DNA from: Owenia fusiformis
Lineage: Eukaryota; Annelida; Polychaeta; Sabellida; Oweniidae
Length of the DNA stretch: 64,000 nucleotides
Assembly (NCBI GenBank): GCA_903813345.2
Contig: CAIIXF020000004.1
Location: forward strand, 22,881,985 to 22,945,984
Direction of reading: 5' to 3'
Part shown: positions 20,812 to 34,600 of the stretch, one piece after another
Layout of the letters: every line of letters starts with the position of its first letter
Position numbering within the stretch: the first letter of the stretch is position 1
Translations under genes and position numbers: made by a program
Notes under the pieces: generated by a model
The model's input: only the letters and a program-made list of their open reading frames with translations
Databases searched by the model: none
Told to the model about the DNA's origin: nothing

Positions 20812-22575
20812 TATCACAAATTTACGCCTAACCATCGACAAGGTACAGTGACAAAATATACAGTAGTACATATTTAACCGATTTGAAGCAAAGCCAATGA
20901 TGTAGGTTTGATCAAATTGATGTAGGTTTTAAAAATATAATCTGAGGAATGGATTAAGAATTTCATGTTTGATTTTTTGTGTATTCGTTTAGGAAGACAT
21001 TTAACTTTCTAATAAGCTAAAAGATTTTCGAACAGTGCTCGATTTTTTTCGTAGTCAATCTACCCATATACTTGGTCGGTTGGAAAGTATCGTGTTTTCA
21101 CACGTTTCCTTTGATCATTTCCTCCCCTGTCGTCTAAGAGTGTCGAAGATTTTTATGAGAATATGTGTTTTTAAACAACACAATTAAGGTATTTTGAAGA
21201 TTCAATAAGTATTAACATTTTGGCTATAATTTAAAAACCTCCCAGATTTAAAAAGTGTATGTTGTCAACTCGAATGTACGTTGTCCCATTGAACTTACCC
21301 AATTCACAGTTAACCCCAATGCAGACAACGTACACTAACAGACAGGGGTGGTCAGATGCATTTAAAATTGAAACAGAACGATTACAGAATTACTTCAATT
21401 TGATTGGACTATTGAAACTTTCCAGATATATCATGAACGGGATTTTAAAAAGTTATATTCAATAAGCTATTATAGATCAGTAGATCTATCTATCAATAGA
21501 GAATTTTCGTTATAAGTTTTTTAAAAACTTATACGTATACTTATAAACCCAATAAACAAGGTGTTTCATAATTTCCTAATTCGTCGGGAAATATCTCCTA
21601 GGACGGTAATAAAAAGGGCCAATGGAATACCATCCGTACCCCCTTGATGTAAAGCATGTTTAGTTGTGTCATATGTGTTTTCTAGAATCAAATAGGCTGA
21701 TATAGCACACGGGTTTTACAGATTTATCTTCTCTCAAATATATTTTTTGTAGATGATCGTTTTGAATCACCTTGTAGAAATAACGAAGGGAGAATTAGTT
21801 CAGCTAATGAATGAGTCGAGCTGTTTGATTGGATACTATGCCTATTCAGCCGATTAATTTTAATAAGCCATTCTGGTCAGTAGGTCCACACATATACTAT
21901 GCGGAGATCCAACTCTGTAAGTTTATAATCTGCGTATAAAGGCCCTTTTATACGTAAAAACTTAAAAATTGACCTTATAATTTCATGAGAACTTTGAAAT
22001 GATCGACTCGTTCGTGTAGTGAATCACTTTAAAGGGTCTTGTTTATCGTACACTACAAGGACCCGTCAACTAGCGCTTAGTTTTATCGTGTTCATAATTG
22101 ACACTAGCAAAGGGCATTGTATTCGCAGTCCCTAGTTGATGATGGAGCTTGACTAAATCGGGAATAGTTATGCCCCACTTGGTACAGATTACGAAAATCA
22201 ATTTGAATTGATTTTAGTTCGACAAGACCCTTTAAACTATAAGTATACGTATACGTTTTTGAAACAACTTATAACGAAAATTCTCTAATGTAACTAACAA
22301 AACGTAAGGTACAAAACGTAAGGTACAGACGCCAAATAATCAAACAGGCTGGAAGCAGGTTGACTACAAAAATAATCGAGCATTGTTCGAAAATCTTTTA
22401 ACGTTATTAGAAAGTTAAATGGTTCCTAAACGAATACACACGAACTTAAACATGAAATTTTTTAAGTATTCCCAAGATTAATTTTTAAAACCTACATCAC
22501 ACCTGCAACATTGTCTTTGCTCGTACTACGGTATATTTTGTCACTGTACCTTGTCGATGGTTAGGCGTGCAAATT
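20812..22575. mobile_element. 1.8-kb foldback element
   Basis: Outer arms (GCCTAACCATCGACAAGGTA, 20825-20860) match in inverse at 22540-22570. Further inward, GATTTTCGAACAGTGCTCGA (21023-21045) pairs with 22370-22400, and TATACGTATACTTATA (21530-21545) pairs with 22240-22260. The centre (21550-22200) is a spacer without a recognisable transposase. A 68-codon plus-strand frame at 21259-21465 is not identifiable. Confidence 0.6.
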
Positions 22576-22801
22576 GTAATATTGTAAAATGACTTGATGA
22601 ACAAAAAGTTATAAAATGAGAAATATAAACACGATTTAAAAAAGACATTAAACTACAAACCGTTAACTTTGTTTAGAAAACAGTTTCTGCATAACCAGAA
22701 TTTCCTTTCAAAAATTCAAACATTTATCCGTTCCAGCCTTTGCAATTCAATGGATTAAACGTTTGTTAGATGAAAGCAATGGTCACTGAAAGTATATACC
22801 A
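22576..22801. other. Spacer, nothing recognised
   Basis: AT-rich sequence between the foldback element and the LINE fragment. No repeat or coding signal is seen. Confidence 0.3.
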
Positions 22802-23220
22802 TTATATATGTTCAACAAGGTTGAACATTTAGTGTCTTGAATACTAACATAAATTTTAGCAAACTTAAAGGATGTGAGCATTTTAACAATTTTTTGTATA
22901 TCTGTACTTGAAATATGGATGCAACAGAATAACCATAAATATTATAGCATTCTGTGGAATAACTCTATCATTACATGGAATGGTCACCCTTTGGTTTTTT
23001 ATAATTGGATAAAGAGAGGAATAATATTCATGAATGATATTGTCAAAAATGGTAGATTTGTACTTATGAGGAATTGATATGTAAAATTGGTCACACTATG
23101 CTTCAATATAGTATGCTGAAAGCTTGCATGTATGTCAAAAATGTAAAACATGGATCGTATACACCCAGTGAACGCTTATATGTCTACTAAATTTGAAATA
23201 AAGTGAATCGAATTGAAATG
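22802..23220 (+). pseudogene. LINE C-terminal fragment
   Basis: The frame 22874-23077 contains SILWNNSIITWNGHPLVFY and WIKRGIIFMNDIVKNGRF, a block found in the C-terminal region of many invertebrate LINE proteins ("weNpiI ... vfYknWi.kGI..v.Di"). Downstream, AATAAAGTGAATCGAATTGAA near 23200 resembles a LINE 3' end. The element is 5'-truncated. Confidence 0.6.
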
Positions 23221-23860
23221 AAGAAAAAATATTTACATAAACATGCCAAAACGAAGGTCATGAATACAATAAAGCATACCTGGATTTTACACAAAAATGA
23301 GACGCAAAGGTCAGTAGTGCACGTATTTGCAAATTGTTATAAAAAGTAGGTGGCATTTCTTGTGTAGAATCCAGGTGTGCCTGCAAAGGAATGAATGTCA
23401 TTTAAAGGAAATATTGTAACGCTAATAGAAATGCATCTAGTTATAATCATAAATATAAATCACTAGCGTCCCGGATCCCATTTAAATGCCAAAAATATAA
23501 ATGCAGTTATCTTAGCATTTTACGCATAAATTGTAGTAAAAGTCGCAATAACTATTTATAAACTGTAAATCATGGTTATTAAGGAAAGGCTTTGTATTTG
23601 TTTTTGTAATATTGAGACACTTGCTGCAGATTTACTCCCTCTGGATCAGAGGTATATCTGCAATTAAAACCCGCATCATTCAACTCATTATTTCAATACT
23701 ACTATGCACACCAACAAGCCTGCACTAATGGTAAACAGTGGTGATCGATATCAACGCGGTAGAATTGACTAATAAACTAATTCTAAAATGAGGTGAAACC
23801 AAAGATTTATTTCTAAATATTAAGGGGTAAATTATATTCAATTCAAATACTATCTAAAAC
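23221..23860. other. Unassigned spacer
   Basis: AT-rich sequence with no ORF or recognisable repeat, apart from scattered short A/T tracts. Confidence 0.3.
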
Positions 23861-23864
23861 TGTT

Positions 23865-24300
23865 AAGTATATATCTACTTTAAATCGTCTTTCGTGATTC
23901 AATATATACCTAAATTTGAATCCAAAAAATCAATTTGAATAATTATTTTTTTGACCTTTCGAAGGTCACTGACGGTCAATCAAAGGTCTAAAAACTAAGG
24001 TCAAATTTGAACTCCTCAAAACTTGTAAATGATTTGAAAAAGTTTGGTCAATTTAGAGAAAGGTGAGATTTGATCTTGACCCTTGCAAAAAATGTCATTG
24101 AAAATGTGATATTTTACTGATTTCGTTCCTTTTAGATGATTTCATAAAAAGACTTGCAATGTGTGAAAAGAGCTTAAGCCCAAGACTCAATGCATTGAAG
24201 CTGCTTCATACCACTCAGGCGTTGTTCCCTAAACTTTGCATTCCCGCTGCTCGGTCATTCAAAGGTTTGGAAACAACACCTTCATGGTATGATTCAGCAA
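23865..24300. repeat. Third copy of the flank repeat (CCTTTCGAAGGTCACTG plus GCAATGTGTGAAAAGA modules)
   Basis: The first half aligns with 15241-15530. The second half aligns with 14980-15100 and 55150-55260. Here the two modules stand in the opposite order to the left flank. A 104-codon frame at 24159-24473 falls in it, resembles no known protein and is probably accidental. Confidence 0.5.
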
Positions 24301-24838
24301 ACAATGCATTGGTCTTGGGCTTAAATCCTTTAACCACTGTGATTGTTAGGCTACTTCAATATGAGATAATCAAACATTCGCCGTATAAACAAACACAAAC
24401 CTTTTCAGTGTCAGTGATAGTCGGTTTAAGACGCTCGAGTTTACAAAATGTTTCTACATGTTCGTTGTTTTAAGATTATGACAACTCACTATTTAAAGCT
24501 CGTAAATCAAAAATCATGATGAGCATGAGCACGAGTTGTATTATCAATCCTTATTATATAAAAGTACTTCACGGAAGTTAAAAATGCAATATATTGGAAC
24601 GATACGCGGTGAATGAACGTGGCGTCAATGTGGCATCTGGCAAAACATAAAAATCATAAATTCTGGAATTTATACCAAGATTGCGTAAATGGAATGGGAA
24701 CTAATGGAATTTAAAGAAAATATGGTGTCGTTCTCGTTCGGTGTCTTACCTTCTTCTCTGCAATCTTCCTGACAAGACTGGTCTGGTATTTTATTTTAAG
24801 CAATTTGACCACGTTGTATGATCAAGGTCATATAGTTA

Positions 24839-25383
24839 CACGCCCGGTGATCGTGAATATGGGACGGAGGGGGGGGGGGGGGAGCAGGCAATTTCTGCTA
24901 GGAAATTCAACAAATCTGGAAGATTTATTTTTTCAAGAAAAAGTTTACTATTGAATTGCTAAATGGATAGGCGCACGGTATGGTAGAATATGTTAGGTTT
25001 TCTGGGATTATTTTTTATTTTACGTATGGAAACTTATTTTATAAATTCAGCAATGACATTAATTTAGTTATGATAACATCACTTACAAGTATTTATTACA
25101 GGTCGTGTAGTCCATTGTTGCTTGATTTATAGCAAAAACGTTGATTTGTGCCTGTTGATGGCCTTGCGCCTTTTTTAATAGATCTCATACCTTCGATGCG
25201 TATCGTTTCAGAAAAAATCCCAGAAAACCTAACATATTCTACCATACCGTGCGCCTATCCATTTAGCAATTCAATAGTAAACTTTTTCTTGAAAAAATAA
25301 ATCTTCCAGATTTGATGAATTTCCTAGCAGAAATTGCCTGCTCCCCCCCCCCCTCCGTCCCATATTCACGATCACCGGGCGTG
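24839..25383. mobile_element. 545-bp foldback MITE just upstream of PKS copy B
   Basis: The ends are CACGCCCGGTGATCGTGAAT and its inverse. Inverted arms run about 175 bases and include a poly-G / poly-C tract that pairs across the element. The 5-base direct repeat AGTTA flanks it at 24834-24838 and 25384-25388. The interior has no ORF. It ends 258 bases before the PKS start codon, so it lies within or beside the promoter region. Confidence 0.85.
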
Positions 25384-25441
25384 AGTTAAGAATAGTAAAG
25401 GTTTTGGTATTGGGTCACGTGGTATCCATGTGATATATCCA

Positions 25442-25450
25442 TATATAAAA
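25442..25450 (+). promoter_or_regulatory. Possible TATA box of PKS copy B
   Basis: TATATAAAA lies 190 bases upstream of the first ATG, between the MITE and the gene. It is a good TATA consensus, but the region is AT-rich and no initiator or transcript evidence exists. Confidence 0.3.
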
Positions 25451-25640
25451 AATTACGGGAAGTACCAGTGTACTCATATCTTGGCTATCATGACGTGATG
25501 TAGGCGACATAACATATTATGTTAAATAGAATTACTTTTCTCAGTATCAGTTCAAAAATTTCTTGGAATTGAAACATTTAAAAAAGTGATACATATACAG
25601 TAGTCTTACCAACGTCAATGATGTTAGGCGCATTCTGAAT

Positions 25641-28600
25641 ATGGATTTGACAAAAGCTGTAGCCATTGTTGGCGTAGCTTGCAATTTTCCGGGGGGTGAA
25701 GGTGTTGATAAATTTTGGGAGACTCTCGTGGAATCAAAAAATCATCCCAAAATTATCCCATCTGAGCGTTTCAACATCGATGCTTTCTATGATCCAAACA
25801 GGGATGCCAAAGGAAAAACGTACACAAAACATGCCGCCTTTTTGGACAGGTGAGAATTCAATTTTACTGTTAATTTGAGGTTTATTGTCTCTTTCAGAAA
25901 ACTATGCCATAAATGCACTAACATTTTGCTTTGTTTCTCAAATATTATTAGTGAGCTACATTGCTTTTGAAACAGCCACCAAGATAGAATTCATGAATCG
26001 TTGAGACGAATAGTTGTCATTTTCTTTAAAAAGATAATAACCAGCAGCAATTAGAACTAACTAACATTTACAAAAAGGCCTTCGTTAACGTTCTGTTTCA
26101 GAACCCATATTCTTAATATTTGTATTGGATTCTACTAATACTCTCCCACATGAATACTGTATGGCATTCGTAAGCGTCTATATTCGAATTTTTCAATTTT
26201 ATGCGTGATATTTAATTTTTTGTTGTTGGAATTTTTACTTTTCAATTCAAACTCTCAAATTTTGTTCATTCTTTTGAATTCAGTGTTTGATAATTCATAT
26301 TTCTTGTTTAATATTGCATTGTTCAATTAAAACTTTCCAGTTTTGAAAAAAAGATTTGGAAAAGCTAAACATCAAACACCATACCCTGCGCGCAGAGTCT
26401 AGTTAAACTACAAGACGAAGTTCTCTTTTAAGAAGTGAAGTCAAACGAATGCAAAGGGTACAAACACCAGAAATCGAGATGGCAAACACTGAAAAAATCT
26501 TTCATTGCTAGATCCTTCCCACATTTCATACATAAGTATTGCCAACTCAAGATTGGAGAAAAATGCTTCCTGTACACATTCCAAGAAAAATCTTAGAATT
26601 CAATATAAAACAGAATTCATAATTATTATGGCAATGATGAAAGTGAACCCACAAATCACAAAACATGAACCCAAAGTTTGAATTCCAAGCGTGCATTTTC
26701 TAAAATTCAAACAAATTATTAAAATTCGTCTCAACTAAAAACAGTTGTACTATCGACATTGTGTTTTTAACAGTGTTTTCGACTTCGACAATCGTCTCTT
26801 CAACATTAATGAGATGGAAGCATCCAGGTCTGACCCCCAGCATAGAATCACCCTCGAATGTGTCTTCAAAGCCTTTGAAGACGGAGGTTTCCCTTTAAAT
26901 GAGATGAGTGGCTCCAACACCGGCGTGTATATAGGTAAGGGCAAGTCAGAAATGAATCCGTGGGCGAAACACTAACTAGACAAAAGAAAAAGCTGAGGTG
27001 GTTAAGTCATCAGAAATAAATCCGTAGGCGTAACTAGTAATGTAACAAAAGAAATTTATGACAAGTGTGACCTCATCAAATGATTATGTATGGTTCTTAA
27101 CATAGTTTCATTGTGGTGGAATGTAGAAATCGTGTTTACTCAACTTGCATTTTATATTTTGTAACACCCCAGTCACATTTGTCGCACGGCGGCCGCAGGT
27201 CGACCGCAGAACAATTAAATTGGTGAATTTCTGCGGCGAGCGTAGAAAAACTTGCAGCCTCCGTGCGGCGAATGCAGATTTTTACAGGCCGCAGGGAAGG
27301 CGTAGAAATTATAACTCGGAGTTATAACACCCCAGTCACATTTCCTGCGGCCGCCGTGCGGTCTATCATTTCTGCGGCCAGTTGCTTTTCTACGCTCGCC
27401 GCAGAATTTCTGCGCTCTCATACTTTTGCAGTCACATTTCCCACGGCAGCCGCACGGTGAATTTTAAATTTCAGTTGATAAATGATACTTTTTTATTTAC
27501 ACCCCAGTCACATTTGTCGCACGGCGGCCGCAGGCGTAGAAAGGCGTAGAAATTATAACTCGGAGTTATAATATTTGTTCATTTCTGAGGTCCCCGTAGA
27601 AATCAACTGGCTCAACAAGATTGAATCATTATTTGTCAATGTTTCACGATCACTTTTCATTTGATATTACATCCTAGCACTATGAATAACATTTATAAAT
27701 TGTCCTGATGTAAATAAAATGAAAAAAAGTAATATTTATCAACAGAAATTTAAAATTCACCGTGCGGCTGCCGTGGGAAATGTGACTGCAAAAGTATGAG
27801 AGCGCAGAAATTCTGCGGCGAGCGTAGAAAAGCAACTGGGCGCAGAAATGATAGACCGCACGGCGGCCGCAGGAAATGTGACTGGGGTGTAACAAATTCG
27901 ACGAAATAAACCAGCTACTTATTCGAAATAGAAAATATGGCATCGTTTACTTAAACTCTAAAACGACCTTATACAAGTGTTCGTTACACCCCAGTCACAT
28001 TTGTCGCACGGCGGCCGCAAGTCGACCGCAGAACAATTAAATCGGTGAATTTCTGCGGCGAGCGTAGAAAAACTACGCTCGCCTTGCGGCCTCCGTACGG
28101 CGAATGCAGATTTTTACAGGCCGCAGGGAAGGCGTAGAAATTATAACTCGGAGTTATAATATTTGTTCATTTCTGAGGTCCCCGTAGAAATCAACTGGCT
28201 CAACAAGATTAAATGATTATTTGTCAATGTTTCACGATCACTTTTCATTTGATATTACATCCTAGCACTATGAATAACATTTATAAATTGTCCTGATGTA
28301 AATAAAATGAAAAAAGTATTATTTATCAACAGAAATTTAAAATTCACCGTGCGGCTGCCGTGGGAAATGTGACTGCAAAAGTATGAGAGCGCAGAAATTC
28401 TGCGGCGAGCGTAGAAAAGCAACTGGCCGCAGAAATGATAGACCGCACGGCGGCGGCAGGAAATGTGACTGGGGTGTTATAGTTTATTCTGAAGTCAGAG
28501 CATAACTATTGTACTATACTATAACTATGTGTCTATAAGTGTGTAATGAGCACATTCACTGAGACTCTGGGAGGTATAATCATCTTCAGAGGACAACAAT

Positions 28601-31600
28601 TCATGGATATCTTTTTAATTTAAAATGTCAAACTTTGCATTTCCTTTCGCTTTTATCCCCATTGTGCCTTCCACAGGCTTGGGACCAAAGAACATACTAG
28701 TATGCAACATGTGCACATGAACCTACAACTCTACTCCTAATTGGGCATAAGCATCAAGTGATTCCATCAATGATATAACTATCTGTGTCTGGGTTGTACT
28801 GCACCCATGTATAGTGAGATTTGGAGGGCACAAACATTGACTGTTTTTTCACAAATCTTTATTAACCATTATGGTATATTAATCTTTTTTATCTGTTTTT
28901 TTCACAAATCTTTATTAACCATTATGGTATATTAATCTTTTTATCTACTTGAAGATGCTCGTCTGTGTATCAATTTTTGGTTAACTTTATTAATAGCTAA
29001 AGTGAATTGACGTACATCGACTTATTCCCAGGTACTCACCCAGCTCTTTGCGCAACTATCTAGATCAATTAAATCTTGAGTTTTGAATTGGATTGTGTTC
29101 AATTTCACCAATTTAGATCTTCTTCATTTCGCTTGGAGAATCAATTCTTGACTTCTCATATATCTGTTAATTTGAAGGTTCGATGAACGACGACTACAGA
29201 CATGTGGCAGGGGAAACCTTTGACTCTGAAAACTACATGATTACCGGCACGGCTAAAGGCATCCTTGCAAACAGAGTTTCCTATACATTTAACCTGCTCG
29301 GTCCATCGCTGGCTGTAGACACGGCATGCTCATCCTCGTTGGTAGCCATACACCTGGCTAGACAGGCAATATTGGCAGGTATACGATTTATTTCTAATGT
29401 GATTAGTTACTTAATTTACTCGAGACTCTATACAGTTGAGCATTCTGGGGTCTAGAGAATGACGCTATTTCCCCCAAGGTTTAAAATACCAAAAGAAAGC
29501 GATAAGTGTTGGGAATAAGGATCTGATAAGATTACAGAGCTCTGGTGGTGACTGTGGACGCTTAACATTTTGCATCTTCTTTCTTCTTCTTTCTTGTGTC
29601 TTCCTTGTCACAAATGTGTTGTAGGGACATATATTTTATGTAGTTCTTTGTAGTTTCTAACTTTAATCTAAGCCTCATAGTTGTTTTCCTTTTCATTGTC
29701 CTCTTTGAGTCAACCCATCAGTTTTTTGCAATAGCTGGCATGCCATCTATTTAATTTTTAAATAATTTAATTTTTGAAATTGTTTACTGCACTGTTGCTG
29801 CTACATAAACACACTGCTTTTTTGCCATTATTCTTGGTTCGTTCCTTTTATACTATACAGTGAGGAACACCAAAACAAGCGTTCCATTTGCTAATTACTA
29901 AGGCAACCAGGGTCGGATAAAGCTTGTAGTCATGGTAGCATCCGTAGGGTGTTAAAAAACGGAACCCAAAGAAATCACTATCTTAGAAAATACTAATCCA
30001 ATTGTGTTCATTTTTCAGGAAAGAAAGAGGAGGCTGTGTATGTAGCTCCTGTTGTTTGTTAGTTGTAAAACATGATGTCTTGGACACCTGCTCTAAAGAC
30101 ATTAATATTAGAAAAATACGATATACGAATGGAAAATCGCTATATCATGAAAAATTCTAATTCAATTATGTTCATTTTTTAGGAAAAGAAAGGAGATACT
30201 GTGTACAGGGTGTCCCGAAAGTATGGGCCCCCTAGGCAGACATATAGCAGTGTCGTCATAGTATGTGGCATATATCATTTTAAAGCTTATCCAAAGTTTC
30301 ATTGATTCGCCAAGTATCATGGTTCAACTCTCAAATGTGAAAAAATTACAGGCATTTCAAAATTTAGTGTTTGGTCAAAATTAAGTTCAATTTTACACCA
30401 AATCACTAGTCAATGTGTCCTCCCGGGCCATCTTAACAGCAGCAATTCTTTTCGAGTCGGATGAATATTGGGTTGGAAAAAGAGAACGGTGAGGGTAGAA
30501 ACTCTAAGGAAACTCTTCTTAAGTCCCTTAACAGGTTTTAAAAGTGTTATAAAATTCCACACCCCTATTTGAAGGGCTTTTAAGGTCATATCTGAAAATA
30601 ATTGCTGCTGTTAACATGGCCAAGGGGGGACACATTGACTCAGAATGTGGTGTAAAATTGAACTTTATTTTGACAAAACACTTACTTTCAAATTGACTGT
30701 AATTTGGGAGTTAAACCATGATACTTGGCAAATCAATGTTACTTTGGATAAGCTTTAAAATGATATATGACACATACTATGAGGACACTGGAATATGTCT
30801 GCCTAGGGGTGGGGGGCATACTTTCGGGACACCCTGTATGTATAGCTCCTGTTGTTACTTAGTTGTAAAACATAATGCCTTTGACACCTGCCCAAAATAC
30901 ATTTGTACTCAGAAAATACGAAACACAGTCACAGGTGACTGCCACAGTAATAAAACCTAATAACTTTCACACCATAGTGTTTTAGCAAAAATTATCCTTA
31001 TTCAATGTGTTGTGAATTTGTCGAGTTTATGAAGAACACTCCAGGGACTTTACAGCCATGGTCAAAATTCCTTCTGAAGTCTGCCTGAACCAGAGCTTTT
31101 GACTGCGATTTGAAAGCATTTGGTTCCATGACTGTAAAGTCCCTTGAGGGATTTTGATTTCACTCTACAGATTTAACATACATTGAATGAAGATGATTTG
31201 TGTCAAATTTGAAGAGCCAAAACACTATGGTTAGGAAGTTATTTAGGTTTTTTTCGGTTGCAGTCATCCCTGACTGCGTTTCTCGTTTTTTCCTAGTACG
31301 ACTGTCTTTTGAGCAGGTGTCCAAGGCATCATGTTTTACAACTAACCATCTACAGGAGCTATACATACACAGTCTCTTCTTTCTTTCCTGAAAAATGAAC
31401 ATAATTGAAGTAGTATTTTTCAACATATAGCAATTTGTTTGGGTTGCGTTTTTTAACACCCTGTACAATTTCAATGTCTTTTTTAGATAGGGGTTCAAAA
31501 ACTGCATTTGAGTACTGGAATTTCGGTCTTACTAGTCCATTAAAAAGCAAAAAGGTGCTAACTCGAACAATTATGTTTGTCTATTGTCTCTACTAAAAAA

Positions 31601-34600
31601 AATTGTTATTTAAAAGCGGTCAACTTTTTGGGACATCTGACATATTCAGTTGGCACTTCAGATTTAGCAAAAATTATCCTCATTCAATGTGTTGTGAATT
31701 TGTGGAGTTTTATTATAAGATCACTCCAGGGACTTTACAGCCATGGTCAAAATGCCTTCTGAAGTCTGCCTGAACCAGAGCTTTTGACTGCGATTTGAAA
31801 GCATTTGGTTCCATGACTGTAAAGTCCCTTGAGGGATTTTGATTTCACTCTTTGGTTTTAACATACATTGAATGAAAATGATTTGTGCCAAATTTGAAGA
31901 GCCAAAACACTATGGTTAGGAAGTTATCTAGTTTTTTTGCGGGTGCAGTCACCCCTGACTGTGTTTCTCGTATTTTCCTAGTACAGGTGTCTTTTGAGCA
32001 GGTGTCAAAAATGAACATAATTGAAGTAGTATTTTTCAACATATAGCAATTTGTTTGGGTTGCGTTTTTTTATACCCTGTACACTTTCAATGTATTTTTA
32101 TATAGGGGTTCAAAACTGCATTTGAGTTCTGGAATTTCGGTCTTACTAGTCCATTAAAAAGCAAAAAGGTGCTTACTCGAACAATTATGTTTGTCTATTG
32201 TCTCTACTGAAAAAATTGTTGTTTAAAAGCGGTCAACGTTTTGGGACATCTGACATATTCGCCTCTGGGAAGTAAGTTACCCAGACAGAACGGTGTCTCT
32301 TAGGTCAAATCATTAAGGAGATTTGAGTGATACGTTTTTAAGACACTTGTACGTGAACGTTTGGAATTATGGTCCACTCTGGGTCGGTTCTCCCATTTGT
32401 ACTGTTTACTTGACCAATTGAGTATATGGGTAAACGGAATATAATTGAAATTTTATATCTGGGAAAGGAGTGGTATCGATATGGTGAACTTTTTGAACAC
32501 GCGTTTCTCTTTAACAAATGTCAAAACATTCTGAAAAGTTTACACATCGTCAATTTAATGGTCATCTTTTGGATGGTAACATTATAATTTGAAACATATA
32601 TATATCCTTTCTCTATATTTTGTTTTAGAAAACACATCAGACACTTCTATTGTTGTTGGTATCATATGTTCGGAATGAAATGAAACATCCATCTGAACCT
32701 CATTGGAACAATGTGTATATGCTATTTTGTTCCGAAAAGGTTCGGAAAGACATTTTATTTCATTCTCAAAAATTGGTAGGAAGGATCAAAAAACAATGGC
32801 ACTAAAAAACAAAAAATCTTAACAAAAACAGTTATATAAAATATATATAAACAATTTTTGCATTAAATTGTTGTCAATCAGTCAACATTACATAAAGGAT
32901 CGAATTTTTACAGAATTTTTTAAATAATTGGTTAAAGAGAAAAACATTTTTGAATTCAGTTCACCATATCGATACTTATCCTTTGGGATTTTCAAAATTG
33001 ATCCTTTCAACACACATTTTCCGATTTTCTTGACTGTTTTTTTCTCTTTCAAGTTCTCCATCTTAGTATAACAATCACATCTTTGTATCTGTTTAATCTC
33101 TTATATAAAGTCCTATCAGGATGGCTTTTCTCTAAAAATATTCAATTAAAATTTTCATCTACAAAATCTAACTTTGTAGTCTGTGATGAATTTGAAAACT
33201 CTCCCTAGCAAGAAGTTAACTCAATTTCTCTATATATAACTTCATAGCCAGATATTCCGTCTAGCGTTATTTCTCTTGGCATCATTTTTCTATTCAATTA
33301 CATGACGAGTTTCTTTCATTCTTGAGGTTCTGCCTCAGTATACCGCACAATCATTGATGACTAGGAACTATAGTTCAAAAACAAGACTGAAGTGAAGTTA
33401 GTTGAACAGGTATCCTTTGAGTTTGTAAAAACTAAAGAGCTCTTCTGACCTTTCTTTCCAAATTGCTTGTATCGTCCATTATGCTTATTCTGGTGAATTG
33501 TGTCAAAGGGTATGTCTTAAAGTATTTAAAAAATATTTTAAGTATTTTATTATTGGACCTAATTCAAACTAAGAAAACTCCCCCAACCTAACCTTGATTA
33601 GTAACATGATTAGCTATATATATATTAGTTTATATATTAGATTAGACGATGTATTAATGATGTAAACTCTTCAAATGTATAATGCATGTACTTCTTTGCG
33701 AATGTACTTCTTTACTTCTTTATGAATGTTTGTTGTTCTTCTTTTTGCATGTACTACTTTTTAATTTTCCCTATTTAGACAGTTATATTCCATTAAACCC
33801 AGCATATTAGATATGGCAGAGCATGCTCTAAATATTTAGATTTTAAGTCAAGACACAATACTCTAGTGATCAAACTGTAAGTTCAAGGTTATACTTGTAA
33901 AAAGCTTAATAAATACTTTCTGGGAGCCATGGTTTTCTCCTGATGACCATTGTGAATTATTGTGTTTTATGGATTATGGCGACGGCTTTTGTGAATGGAT
34001 GTTGACCCTTTGAAACGCCTATGGACTTGGAGACTGGATTTAATCTATCCCACATCATTTGAGACTGAATGATCTATCTTGTATGAGTATTTGTATCTAC
34101 AACTATTTTTGATGTTATTAGTATTGGCTATCAATTTCTAATTTTTTCTTCAACATGTATTGTAATGACTTCAGTATGAATGAAATGTCCCTTGGTGTTC
34201 TGGTCTTGGATTGTGATATCGGTTCTTGAATGGTGGGGGAAAACAGGTATTAGGCATTGTTTCTTTTCACGTTAGATCATGGTATTGGGCTATATGGGGT
34301 TTGTTTTTCTAGACTGGAATGCACTTAGAGTTTGCTTTTTCTTGCAATTGCTAAGTTCCATTACAACTTTTGGTCCTTTCCGTTTGGCACTCGTGCTTTG
34401 ATATTTATACATTTTTATATATTTACTGTATTCGTATTGTTATTGTTTTAAAAGTTAAAAAGTTTTAAAAGCCCCGATAATCTGTGGCCGTGCAAATAAA
34501 TAAATAAATATAAATACAAAAACTATGTTCCATAACATATTTTGTACTATTATATAAAGGAGATTGTGATATTGCTGTCTGTGGAGGAACGAATGTAATA

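Noticed and set aside
24159-24473. 104-codon ORF
   Set aside because: It lies across a dispersed repeat whose other copies have no open frame, with no recognisable motif.
27145-27943. Short ORFs rich in Arg, Ala and Gly on both strands
   Set aside because: They fall in CpG-rich MITE arms and mirror each other because the arms are inverted repeats.
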